Shown: positions 23,144 to 30,671 of the stretch, in pieces
How the letters are laid out: the number at the start of each line of letters is the position of its first letter
How positions within the stretch are numbered: the first letter of the stretch is position 1
NCBI GenBank assembly: GCA_024274695.1
Contig: JAJSAI010000028.1
Location: 1-41,625, forward strand
Source: an archaeon
GTDB taxonomy: Archaea; B1Sed10-29; JAJSAI01
Direction: 5' to 3'
DNA: 41,625 nt
Made by a program: the position numbers and the translations under genes
Notes under the pieces: generated by a model
The model's database searches: none
What the model was told of the DNA's origin: nothing
What the model saw: only the letters and a program-made list of their open reading frames with translations

Positions 23144-24105
23144 TTTTTCTCCCCGTAAACCTTGACGAGAAGCCTGTCCAGCCCAGGTTCTTTCACGTCA
23201 AGGTCTATAACGTTCACAGCCTTCAACAGCGCTGCAACAGCCTTAGGAAGCCTGCCGTCGGTTTTCAGCTCAAGCTCCACCCAGTTCTTCCCCCTGCCGA
23301 CCAGCCTGCCCATCCTCACGACGGACTCCAGCCTGGCCTTGTCCTTAACGCGATCGTACTCGACGTACAGTATCTTGTACCCTAAGTAATTCTTCTTCAG
23401 CCTGGAAATGCTCCCGTGGAATATTTTCTTGCCCTTGTCAAGCAGCAGGACCTTGGTGCACAGAGCCTCCACGTCCAGCACGTCGTGCGTGGTCAGCATC
23501 ACTGTGAGCTTGTGCTTCTTGTTAAAGTCCCGGATGAAGTCCCTTACAGCCTCCTTGGAGACCGCGTCAAGCCCTATCGTGGGCTCGTCAAGAAACACTA
23601 TCTCAGGATAGTGCAACAGCGCGGCCACCAGGTTGCACTTCATTCTCTCTCCCAGGCTCATCTTTCGGACAGGCTTTTCCGCAAGCTTTTTAACCCCAAG
23701 AATAGAGTCAAAGTACTCCAGCCTTTCGCTGAAATCATCCTGCGAAACCTCGTAAACGTCACGGTAGAACTTGAACGCTTCCATTGCCGGAATGTCCCAG
23801 AAGAGAAGGGACTGCATACCGAAAACCACTCCTATCCGCTTCAGGTACTCTCTTTTCCTTTCCCAGGGCACGAACCCCAGCACCCTGGCGCTGCCGCTAG
23901 TGGGAGTCATGATCCCCGTAAGCATTTTTATGGTCGTGGTCTTCCCGGAACCGTTCTCCCCAAGGTATCCGAGGATCTCCCCCCTCCTCACCTTGAAAGA
24001 AACGTGGTCCACTGCCACGATCTCCTTCTTCCTGCCGAACAGCCTGCGCAGTCCAGATCCCTTCTCGCGTGCAGTAAAAACCTTCGTGAGCCCATTAACC
24101 ACCAT
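23140..24105 (-). CDS. ABC-2 exporter ATP-binding protein
   Basis: About 321 residues. Walker A GENGSGKTT, signature MSLGERMKC, Walker B IVFLDEPTIGLD and the switch His in LTTHDVLD are all present. The C-terminal 80 residues (YKILYVEYDRVKDK onward) form the usual small regulatory domain of the COG4586 type. It powers the two permeases encoded downstream. I prefer ATG 24105 with GAGG 5 bases upstream; TTG 24126 is an alternative. TATA-like TTTAAAG lies near 24160-24166. Confidence 0.93.
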   Translation of the reverse strand: MVVNGLTKVFTAREKGSGLRRLFGRKKEIVAVDHVSFKVRRGEILGYLGENGSGKTTTIKMLTGIMTPTSGSARVLGFVPWERKREYLKRIGVVFGMQSLLFWDIPAMEAFKFYRDVYEVSQDDFSERLEYFDSILGVKKLAEKPVRKMSLGERMKCNLVAALLHYPEIVFLDEPTIGLDAVSKEAVRDFIRDFNKKHKLTVMLTTHDVLDVEALCTKVLLLDKGKKIFHGSISRLKKNYLGYKILYVEYDRVKDKARLESVVRMGRLVGRGKNWVELELKTDGRLPKAVAALLKAVNVIDLDVKEPGLDRLLVKVYGEKK

Positions 24106-24324
24106 CACGTCCTCTGCCAACTGCAAGACCTCCCTTCAGTCATCCAAGGGTTCCAGAACTTTAAAGAAAACGGTTTAAACCAGCACGTTTTTCCAGAACT
24201 CAGCAGAGCGCGAAGACCATCCTGTTCACCCAACAGGGAGTAAACCGCAGTCAGAGAATAAAAAGATTGCGGAAGACCAAAAGGGTATAAACACCCTCAT
24301 CCTTAAGATATAGGGGGCGGGAGA

Positions 24325-24846
24325 ATGCGCTTCAGGATCCGCGACTTTCTTCAAAAGAAGAAAAAAGGGAAGATGACGATCGCGAAAGGAGAAAAAGTGA
24401 TAATGAGGGAAGAGCCCGGCGGGGCGTTCAGAATAAGAGAAGACAGGCTGGAAAAAGAGAGGTACGGGGCGATCACGTTCATTGATCCTGTGACAGGTAA
24501 AGAGTACTCACGGGTAGCGTACAGGATAGACGAGAAAAAATCCGGGCCAAAGCCAGGATATATCTCGTGGGTTTACACCGAAGAAAAGTTCAGGGGAGAA
24601 AAACTCGCGAGCCTTCTTCTGGACAAAGTCCTCTCTAAACTAGAAGAGGAAGGCGCGCACTACGTGATGCTCAGGTTCTCGCCGCTGGAAGGATCCAAGG
24701 AAACCGCTGAGAGATTGTACCGCAAGAAGGGATTCGTGCCAGTATCAGAACTACCCAAAGAAACAGCAATCAAACTCCTCGGAAAAGAAGAGTATGAAAA
24801 AATCATGAAAATCAAGCCCGACGAAGTGTTCGTGAAAGTGCTGTAA
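24325..24846 (+). CDS. GNAT-like N-acetyltransferase, paralogue 2
   Basis: 173 residues, the same layout as paralogue 1: basic N-terminus (RDFLQKKKKGKM), ITFIDPVTGKEYS core strand, acetyl-CoA loop TEEKFRGEKLASLLLDKVL, and the C-terminal YRKKGFVPVSELPK. A TATA box (GTATAAAC, about 24285-24292) and a GGGAG ribosome site precede the ATG. It shares an exactly identical 62-base block with paralogue 1 (24733-24794 against 19243-19304), although the rest of the gene is much more diverged. It is followed by a hairpin terminator. Confidence 0.72.
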   Translation: MRFRIRDFLQKKKKGKMTIAKGEKVIMREEPGGAFRIREDRLEKERYGAITFIDPVTGKEYSRVAYRIDEKKSGPKPGYISWVYTEEKFRGEKLASLLLDKVLSKLEEEGAHYVMLRFSPLEGSKETAERLYRKKGFVPVSELPKETAIKLLGKEEYEKIMKIKPDEVFVKVL

Positions 24847-24852
24847 ACGGCT

Positions 24853-24889
24853 TTTAAACCTTCTCGGAAACGGAGAGAAGGTTTTTAAA
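24853..24889. terminator. Hairpin terminator between convergent genes
   Basis: AAACCTTCTC (24856-24865), a 9-base loop, then GAGAAGGTTT (24875-24884), a perfect 10-bp stem followed by TTAAA with T5 in total. The flanking TTTAAA/TTTAAA sequences make it usable on both strands, fitting the convergent genes on either side. Confidence 0.65.
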
Positions 24890-24895
24890 TAAACC

Positions 24896-25396
24896 TCAGA
24901 AAGATCCTCGCGTGCGCGGGTACTGCCCCCTGACCCCTCTCCTGATCCTTTTCTCGTCCCAGTCCCGCGGGATGATTCCCTGCTCCTTGCACCAGCGCAC
25001 GTGAGACCGCGCGTAGGAGGGCGGCCTTCCCAGCCTCCTTTTCTCGTACTCGTACCTCCTGCCCCCTGGCAGGGAGTCAAGCAGTGTCTCCCAGTTGGTC
25101 TTCCACCGGGGATGGTACCCTAGCGACAGAATCGCGTTTTTCACCGCAGAACGATCCCGCTTGTTGCAGTATACGATTAGCGCGCTGTACTTCCGGCCAA
25201 AGGCTGAAAGGTTAACCGAGTACTTCAAGGACAGGATCCTGCCCTGTTCCACCAGCGGTTTCAGGAGCTCTGCCAACCGGGCCATGTTCTCGGGCTTGCC
25301 TCTCACGATCCACTTTCCCCTCTCCAGGAAGGGCGCTGCAGGCTTTCCCGGCCCAGCCATCCTAACAAAGAACTTGTCCCTGGTCACGCGGATCAC
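24896..25396 (-). CDS. Unknown protein, faintly DUF1917-like
   Basis: 166 residues from GTG 25396. That start has GGAGG 7 bases upstream, and the TATA box (ACTATAAAC, about 25436-25444) would start the message near 25414, after the GTG at 25429, which rules out the longer frame. Blocks are ERGKWIVRGKPENMARL, KYSVNLSAFGRKYSALIVYC and LGYHPRWKTNWETLLDSLPG. The order GKW, then VY-C, then LG-WKTN recalls DUF1917 (BLES03) proteins, but the match is weak. The C-terminus is very basic (RRLGRPPSYARSHVRW), suggesting nucleic-acid contact. Confidence 0.55.
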   Translation of the reverse strand: MIRVTRDKFFVRMAGPGKPAAPFLERGKWIVRGKPENMARLAELLKPLVEQGRILSLKYSVNLSAFGRKYSALIVYCNKRDRSAVKNAILSLGYHPRWKTNWETLLDSLPGGRRYEYEKRRLGRPPSYARSHVRWCKEQGIIPRDWDEKRIRRGVRGQYPRTRGSF

Positions 25397-25473
25397 AAGC
25401 TCGCCTCCACCACCAGCCCGTGGTCGCACGGGAAAAGTTTATAGTCCCGGGCGTATTTAAAGGAGTTCAGGGA

Positions 25474-25617
25474 ATGGGCGCGGGCGGGGAGATGTTCATC
25501 CGCGCGAGCTGGACCCTGTGGGCAGGGTACCTGGAGTACGTGGCCGCGGCGGTCCTAAGCGCCTTCCTTGCATTTAGTAAAAGCTTATTTACTAAATGCA
25601 CACATTTGGTAAAATGA
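25474..25617 (+). CDS. Putative 47-residue membrane peptide
   Basis: The frame begins at ATG 25474 with a GGAG site 8 bases upstream. It contains one hydrophobic stretch (WTLWAGYLEYVAAAVLSAFL) and ends in the palindromic repeats (SLFTKCTHLVK). A TATA read on the plus strand at 25436-25445 could serve it. Alternatively it is chance coding beside the repeats. Nothing else fills this gap. Confidence 0.25.
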   Translation: MGAGGEMFIRASWTLWAGYLEYVAAAVLSAFLAFSKSLFTKCTHLVK

Positions 25618-25631
25618 AGTTTACTAAATGC
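25570..25631. repeat. Two tandem 30-bp palindromes upstream of the AAA ATPase gene
   Basis: Unit A (25570-25599) is GCATTTAGTAAA, a 6-base spacer, then TTTACTAAATGC, a perfect 12-bp inverted repeat. Unit B (25602-25631) is ACATTTGGTAAA, a 6-base spacer, then TTTACTAAATGC, with two mismatches between arms. They lie directly before the TATA box (25637-25646) of the ATPase gene. Two more copies lie after its stop. Confidence 0.85.
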
Positions 25632-25668
25632 AAAGGTTTTTAAATGAGTTCGGCCTACTTCTCCTGCG

Positions 25669-26859
25669 ATGGACAAGAGCGTGTTCTCCAGGATCGTGCT
25701 GGAGAGCGAGAAACTAAAGCAGAGGGCTTCGGAACTAGAGTTCAGAAGGTATTTGTACCCTGAAGTAAAACGCGTGCCAGAACAGTTCTTCGTAGGAATC
25801 TATGGGATGAGGGGAATCGGCAAGACCACCCTCTTACTACAATTGGCCAGCGAGAATCCTGACAGCCTGTACTTTTCAGCGGACTGGTTGCACGTGAGAA
25901 TGACGGGAGTGTACGAGGTTGTAAAAGAAGGAGTAAGGCAGGGATTCAGGAACTTTTTCGTTGACGAGATACACTCCCAGCAGGACTGGACTTATCATTT
26001 GAAAACGCTTTACGATGAAGGAGAATGCAGAGTATTCTTTACGGGCTCTTCTGCCCTGAACCTTAGGCAGGGCGCGGACCTCTCAAGGAGAACGGTAATG
26101 TATCACATGAAGCCAGCTTCCTTCCGGGAGTTCCTGTGCCTCAAGCTGGGAAAACGCTTGCCCGCTGTTAGTCTGAAAAGTCTGCTAGACCACAAAAAGC
26201 GGAAGACACTGCTGAGCAAGCTGGCACCGTACTCAGAGCATTTGGAGGAGTATTTTGCCAGGGGAGGAGTACTGTACCAGGAACCAGGCGAGCTATTCTA
26301 TAAGATCATGCGCAACATGCTGGACCGGTGCATGACCCATGACCTGATGGCCCTCAGGGACGTTAACATTAACGTTGAACAGGACGCGCTCCAGATCCTG
26401 AAGCTCATCGCCTGGTCCAGCCCGCTGGAAGTGAACTACGCGAGGATAGCAGACAGTCTGGAGATCAGCAAGCCCACTGTCAAGAGCATGGTGTTCTTAT
26501 TGCAGAAAGCAGGGCTTGTGAGAGTAGTAGAGCCCTGCGCAAAAGGACATGCAGGAATAAGAAAAGAACCCAAGATACTGTTGAACATTCCCCTCAGACA
26601 CTTCTTGTGCCACGAGACCGGGAAAACTCCCCCGGTAGGAGGGCTTAGGGAAGACTTTTTCGTCCAGCACGCTGACCCAGAATGCTATCCTAAAACAGAG
26701 AGGGGGGCAAAAACCCCCGACTACGTTAAGGATGGGACAACATTCGAAATCGGCGGGGCCTCCAAAGCTAGGGTCCAGGGACAAAAAGTAACGGTGGTGG
26801 ACGAACTCTCGCTAGAGCCTGACACGATCCCATTGTTCCTAACAGGCTTTACCTATTAG
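25669..26859 (+). CDS. AAA-family ATPase with C-terminal nuclease-like domain, palindrome-flanked
   Basis: 396 residues. Walker A YGMRGIGKTT (about residues 44-53) and Walker B NFFVDEIHSQ (about 99-108) are followed by the sensor strand VFFTGSSALNL and the FREFL box. A winged helix (ADSLEISKPTVKSMVFLLQKAGL) comes next. The C-terminus has REDFFV, PDYV and FEIGGASKAR, matching the PD-(D/E)xK-like end of archaeal DUF4143 ATPases. TATA TTTTTAAATG lies 26 bases upstream. Both ends of the gene are bounded by pairs of 30-bp palindromes, so it may be a mobile or self-regulated cassette. It is only distantly like the ATPase at 8226. Confidence 0.82.
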   Translation: MDKSVFSRIVLESEKLKQRASELEFRRYLYPEVKRVPEQFFVGIYGMRGIGKTTLLLQLASENPDSLYFSADWLHVRMTGVYEVVKEGVRQGFRNFFVDEIHSQQDWTYHLKTLYDEGECRVFFTGSSALNLRQGADLSRRTVMYHMKPASFREFLCLKLGKRLPAVSLKSLLDHKKRKTLLSKLAPYSEHLEEYFARGGVLYQEPGELFYKIMRNMLDRCMTHDLMALRDVNINVEQDALQILKLIAWSSPLEVNYARIADSLEISKPTVKSMVFLLQKAGLVRVVEPCAKGHAGIRKEPKILLNIPLRHFLCHETGKTPPVGGLREDFFVQHADPECYPKTERGAKTPDYVKDGTTFEIGGASKARVQGQKVTVVDELSLEPDTIPLFLTGFTY

Positions 26860-26920
26860 CATTCAGTAAAACAAGATTTACCAAATGCATGCATTTAGTA
26901 AAACAAGATTTACCAAATGC
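26859..26920. repeat. Two tandem 30-bp palindromes downstream of the AAA ATPase gene
   Basis: Unit C (26859-26888) is GCATTCAGTAAA, spacer ACAAGA, then TTTACCAAATGC. Unit D (26891-26920) is GCATTTAGTAAA, the same spacer, then TTTACCAAATGC. Unit C begins with the last base of the ATPase stop codon. Compared with units A and B, the right arms carry ACC instead of ACT and both spacers are identical, so the two pairs were duplicated separately. Confidence 0.85.
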
Positions 26921-27887
26921 AGGTGAAGGGCTTGAAAAGGGCTTGCGAGTGGACCGTCCGGCCGGAGCCGCCGTACCACTTTGACGGGAACATGCACAAG
27001 CCCTCGCACTTCCCGACTCCTGACAGGGCCTGGGAGCCTGGCAGGTACTGGCAGACCCTGTTGTGGAAGGGCAGAGCCTACGGGCTACTCCTGGAAAACC
27101 AGGGCACTCCCTGGAGGCCCGTGGTCAGGGTGAGCGTGTACGCTGACCGCAGACCCGGAAAGCACGCGCTGCAAGAGCTAGAGCAAGAAATAGGCTACCG
27201 GTTCAACTTCTGGCAGGATGTCTCAGGATTTTACAGAAGATACCGGAAGGATCCCACGATAGGCAGGCTCGCGCGCAAGTGGGCTGGGATGAAGCCATTA
27301 TGCTTTTGCTCCTTGTACGAGCTGCTCATCGTTTACGTAACGCTCCAGAACGCCACGGTGCGCAGGACCGTGCAGATGATGGAAAACCTGTTCCGCGCGT
27401 ACGGTCCGAGGCCAGGTTCGCTGGAAAACATCTGGCCGTGTGGTGGCCGCCTGAAAAAATCGCGCTGGGGTCGAGCGAGCAGGAACTCAGGAGACTAAAA
27501 CTCGGGTACCGGGCCAAGACAGTGATGCGCTTGAGCCAGCAGTTCGCTTCCCGTGAGATAAGCGAGGAGAACATTAGGGGCAGGGACAAGCAGGCTGTCC
27601 AGAAGAGAATGCTCGGGTTATACGGGATAGGCCCTGCGAGCGTGGAGTACTTGTTGTTCGAGTACGCGTACCTCCTGGACGAGCTCAGGGTGATCCCACC
27701 CTGGGAGCAGAAGATCCTATCAAGGCTCTTGTTCAACAGACCCGGAGCGCCAGCGCAGGAGATCCTCAGGTTCTTCGGGAAATACCCTGGCTACGAGAAG
27801 CTCGCCTTCCACTTGCTCTGGGAGGACCTCTTCTGGAAGCACCAAAAGAAAAATATTCCTTGGCTGGAGAAAGAGATAAGAATGTAA
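26917..27887 (+). pseudogene. HhH-GPD DNA glycosylase, frameshifted
   Basis: Two frames together make one protein of the OGG1/AlkA class. Frame 1 gives the N-terminal beta domain and MMENLFRAYGPRPGSLENIW. The family continues in another frame with WWPPEKIALGSSEQELRRLK, then LGYRAKT and the hairpin LYGIGPASVEYLL. The switch falls near 27436-27440 and fits one missing base. The usual catalytic Lys in the hairpin and the Asp of PVD are not seen (IPPWEQKI), so activity was doubtful even before the shift. The ATG lies in palindrome D; TTG 26932 with GGTGA 5 bases upstream is a better start. Alternatives are a sequencing error or programmed frameshifting. Confidence 0.75.
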
Positions 27888-27911
27888 GCCGCGCAGTTAG
27901 TCTCGGTTGTC

Positions 27912-28454
27912 ATGAGGCTCTTCAGGCGCGGGCGCAAGAAAAAAGAACAGCCCCTGCAGAAGAAAACGCGAGACAGGATGGTGCTCGCTAGGGGAGAAAA
28001 GCTGATAATGCACGAAAGAGAGTCACTGTACAGTTATGACACTGTGACCGGCAAGACAGAAGGAATAGAATCAAAAAGACTTTCCTTCGTGAACCCGGTC
28101 ACTGGGGAAGAAGAATCAACGGTACACTTCTGGGTAAAGAAAACGCCGAATGGGATCAAGGAGGGTTCAATAAAATGGGTGCACACAGAGCGCGCCTTCA
28201 GGAACGAAGGCCTTGCACAAGAGCTCCTTAAAAGAACTATTGAGAAACTGAGAGAAGATGAGGCATCATACGTGATACTGTACTACAGTCCCCTGGAAAA
28301 TCCTGAAGCCGCTGAAAGAATATACCGGCGCGCTGGATTCGTGCCCTTGTCAGAAGTCCCACGAGAGCTCGCCGAAAGGTACATTGGAGGAAGGTGGTAC
28401 CAGAGGCTGTCCGAAAAGGACAAGAAGAAGATTTTCTTCCTTCCACTCCACTAA
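27912..28454 (+). CDS. GNAT-like N-acetyltransferase, paralogue 3
   Basis: 180 residues. The N-terminus is very basic (RRGRKKKEQPLQKKTRDRM), followed by ARGEKLIM, LSFVNPVTGEEES and the acetyl-CoA loop TERAFRNEGLAQELLKRTI, then AERIYRRAGFVPLSEVPREL. It is the most diverged of the three copies and lacks the shared 62-base block. No TATA box is close, so it may be read through from the broken glycosylase gene, 24 bases upstream. The substrate is unknown. Confidence 0.72.
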   Translation: MRLFRRGRKKKEQPLQKKTRDRMVLARGEKLIMHERESLYSYDTVTGKTEGIESKRLSFVNPVTGEEESTVHFWVKKTPNGIKEGSIKWVHTERAFRNEGLAQELLKRTIEKLREDEASYVILYYSPLENPEAAERIYRRAGFVPLSEVPRELAERYIGGRWYQRLSEKDKKKIFFLPLH

Positions 28455-28465
28455 CCTGGAAAAGG

Positions 28466-28804
28466 TCATCCCCTGTCGAACACCTGTTTCTTGACCTGCC
28501 TGGGCTTGAACTTCTCGTACAATACCTGGTACGCGATGTCAGCCTGTTTGGGGTCGCCGCACGTGAAAACGTCCAAGGCCACGAGCCCGTGCTCCGGCCA
28601 CGTGTGTATTGACACGTGGCTCTCGGAGATGAGCATTATCCCCGTGACTCCGTAGGGCTCGAACTGCTTGTATATGGACCCCACGACATCAAGGTTAGCC
28701 CTGTCCGCGGCCTCGTTCATTATCTCGCGCACTGTCTTCTTGCGCGCTATGAGCTCAGGATCAACCCCGTAAAACTCTGCTATGATGTGCTTTCCGACCA
28801 CCAT
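28466..28804 (-). CDS. speH: S-adenosylmethionine decarboxylase proenzyme
   Basis: 112 residues from ATG 28804, which has GAGGTG 6 bases upstream; GTG 28813 is in frame but overlaps that site. The self-cleavage and active-site block ESHVSIHTWPEHG is intact; the Ser becomes the pyruvoyl cofactor. The second hallmark LDVFTCGDP carries the catalytic Cys. It makes decarboxylated AdoMet for spermidine-type polyamines. Some archaeal SpeH relatives are instead arginine decarboxylases, which sequence alone cannot exclude. The leader contains a short hairpin (28830-28847). Confidence 0.93.
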   Translation of the reverse strand: MVVGKHIIAEFYGVDPELIARKKTVREIMNEAADRANLDVVGSIYKQFEPYGVTGIMLISESHVSIHTWPEHGLVALDVFTCGDPKQADIAYQVLYEKFKPRQVKKQVFDRG

Positions 28805-28829
28805 GAGCATCACCTCAAGAACTCCAGGC

Positions 28830-28847
28830 AGCCTGACAGAGCAGGCT
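28830..28847 (-). promoter_or_regulatory. Hairpin in the speH leader
   Basis: AGCCTG, a 6-base loop, then CAGGCT. It lies between the TATA region (28885-28900) and the GAGGTG ribosome site, so it would be part of the mRNA leader. Control by polyamine level is possible but unproven. Confidence 0.3.
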
Positions 28848-28901
28848 AAGCGGTGTAAATCTCCTGAAGAAAACAGGATGTTAAAAATTACTCGCGGGTA
28901 T

Positions 28902-29203
28902 TTAAAAAGGTTTTGCTAAGGCAGTCTTCCCCGTGATCTCCTCTACTTCTTCTCTCCCGCGCTTTAGCTCTTCTGCTTGCTTCTTGTCCAGCCTGAGCAG
29001 GAGTTCCTGAAACTCTCCGACGTGCGTCTTTTCCTCGTCCGCGATGTCCTGGAAAACCTTTTTCAGGTCAGGGTTCTTTGTCATCGCGGCAAGCTGCTCG
29101 TACAAGTTTATCGCGTCAAGTTCCGCGATAATCCCCACGCGAACGAGCTCTGCGTCCTTTATCTTTCCTTTAGCTTCTTTTGGGGGAAAATGCTTGACAT
29201 CAT
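28902..29203 (-). pseudogene. Ferritin-like protein gene with frameshift at a C5 run
   Basis: The promoter (TATA 29236-29243), ribosome site (GGTGA 29209-29213) and ATG 29203 are all in place, but this frame gives only MMSSIFPQKKLKER before a stop. The ferritin-like protein lies one base out of register. A -1 shift within TTTTCCCCC (29183-29191 region) yields MMSSIFPPKEAKGKIKDAE joined to LVRVGIIAELDAINLYEQL, and then DIADEEKTHVGEFQELL with the metal Glu and His residues. Small ferritins like this can be cargo of encapsulins. It may be a homopolymer read error, a true mutation or a -1 programmed shift (T-TTC-CCC fits X-XXY-YYZ). Confidence 0.7.
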
Positions 29204-29235
29204 GTTAATCACCAGCCAGGTAAAACACGTGAAAC

Positions 29236-29243
29236 TTTTATAA
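29236..29243. promoter_or_regulatory. Shared TATA element (ferritin-like / acdA)
   Basis: TTTTATAA reads as a TATA box on both strands. It lies about 28 bases before ATG 29267 (leaderless) and about 35 bases before ATG 29203, which keeps a GGTGA site in its leader. Confidence 0.55.
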
Positions 29244-29266
29244 CGGTTGCCCTCTTCTTTTAGCAC

Positions 29267-30670
29267 ATGACCTCTCTAGAATCCCTAACTCCGTTCTTCC
29301 GTCCAAGGTCCTGCGCTGTAATAGGCGCGAGCAGGAAAAAAGGCAAGGTAGGGAACACTATTTTCGCGAACATGCTCAGGTCATTCAAGGGGCCCGTGTA
29401 CCCAGTGAACCCGAACGCGAGGAGGGTTCTCGGAAGTAAGGCGTACGCAAGCGTGCTCGACATCCCGGGAGAAGTGGATCTCGCGGTAATAGCAGTGCCC
29501 GCCAGAATCGTCCCTGAGGTCATGAGAGAGTGTGCTGAAAAAGGAGTCAGAGGAGCGGTTATAATCTCTTCAGGGTTCGCGGAGACAGGGAACAGGGCCT
29601 TGGAGGAAGAGGTCAGGCGGATCGCCAGGACCACCGGCCCAAGGGTGGTGGGAGTGAACTGTCTCGGGATCCTGGACACTCATTCTGGAGTGGACATGCT
29701 GTTCATGCCCGAAGAGAAGATCGAAAGACCGAAAAAAGGGGATATCGCGTTCATCTCCCAGTCAGGAGCTGTCGGGTCAACCGTGCTTGACATGATCGCG
29801 GAACAGGGGATAGGAATCTCTTCGTTCGTGTCCTACGGTAATGCCACTGATGTTCAGGACTACGAGCGGGCAGAGTACCTTGCAGTGGACCCGGAGACTA
29901 AAGTGGTATGCGCGTACATGGAGGGGACCAAGGACGGGAAAATGTTCCTGGAGCACTTGAAAAAGGCAACCCGGATAAACCCTGTGATCGTGCTCAAGGC
30001 AGGAAGAACAGAGGCTGGTAGGAAGGCGGCCGCGAGCCATACCGCGAGCATGGCAGGGTCTGACAGGGTCTACGACGCTGCCTTCCGAGAGGCTGGCGTT
30101 ATCAGAGCCCAGGACTTACAGGAACTGTTTGACATGGCGAGAGTGTTATCAAAACAGCCTCTCGCGAAAGGAGACAGAATACTAATAGTAACTAACGGTG
30201 GAGGATTTGGAGTGCTCGCGGCAGATGAGGTTGAAAGGGCTGGCCTGAAACTCGCCGTCCTCAGCAAGAAGAGCATGAGAAAACTGGAAAAGGTCCTCCC
30301 AGAATACGCTAACATAAGCAATCCCCTGGACCTCGTGGGAGACGCTGGGCCTGAGAGGTACCGGGCGGCCTTGGAGGTAGCGTTGGAGGATGACAATGTT
30401 GACGCGGTACTGTGCATCGGGCTTTTCCAGACCGTTTCAATAACCCCCACTGTGGTTGACCACGTGCTGTGGTTCAGTAGGAAAAAGAAAAAGCCAGTAG
30501 TGTTCTGTGCCGCAGGCTCCGATTACACAAGAAAACACCTGAAGAAACTCGAGGACAAAGGAGTCCCAGCATTCTCGTTCCCTGAGCGGGCGGTCAGGGC
30601 GCTCAAGGCCCTTGTAGAATACGGGAGAATAAACCCTGAGTTTGACAGGATAAGAGGGTTCAAGAAGTGA
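29267..30670 (+). CDS. acdA: Acetyl-CoA synthetase (ADP-forming), alpha subunit
   Basis: 467 residues. Domain 1 is a CoA-binding Rossmann fold (CAVIGASRKKGKVGNTIF, VYPVNPNA). Domains 2 and 3 are succinyl-CoA-ligase-like, with IAFISQSGAVGSTVLDM and the phospho-His block AASHTASMAGSD (about residues 253-264). FVSYGNATDVQ is also conserved. It transfers phosphate from acetyl-CoA breakdown to ADP together with AcdB (20721-21344). Length matches the separate alpha chain of archaea such as Pyrococcus, not the fused bacterial form. ATG 29267 is 28 bases after a TATA box. Confidence 0.95.
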   Translation: MTSLESLTPFFRPRSCAVIGASRKKGKVGNTIFANMLRSFKGPVYPVNPNARRVLGSKAYASVLDIPGEVDLAVIAVPARIVPEVMRECAEKGVRGAVIISSGFAETGNRALEEEVRRIARTTGPRVVGVNCLGILDTHSGVDMLFMPEEKIERPKKGDIAFISQSGAVGSTVLDMIAEQGIGISSFVSYGNATDVQDYERAEYLAVDPETKVVCAYMEGTKDGKMFLEHLKKATRINPVIVLKAGRTEAGRKAAASHTASMAGSDRVYDAAFREAGVIRAQDLQELFDMARVLSKQPLAKGDRILIVTNGGGFGVLAADEVERAGLKLAVLSKKSMRKLEKVLPEYANISNPLDLVGDAGPERYRAALEVALEDDNVDAVLCIGLFQTVSITPTVVDHVLWFSRKKKKPVVFCAAGSDYTRKHLKKLEDKGVPAFSFPERAVRALKALVEYGRINPEFDRIRGFKK

Positions 30671-30671
30671 G

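Noticed and set aside
25397-25429. GTG 25429 as start of the DUF1917-like protein
   Set aside because: The TATA position predicts transcription starting near 25414, after this codon; GTG 25396 has GGAGG at good spacing.
27279-27887. Glycosylase C-terminal half as an independent gene
   Set aside because: Its first 50 residues are antisense-like noise overlapping the N-terminal frame; the motifs join into one family protein across a single-base shift.
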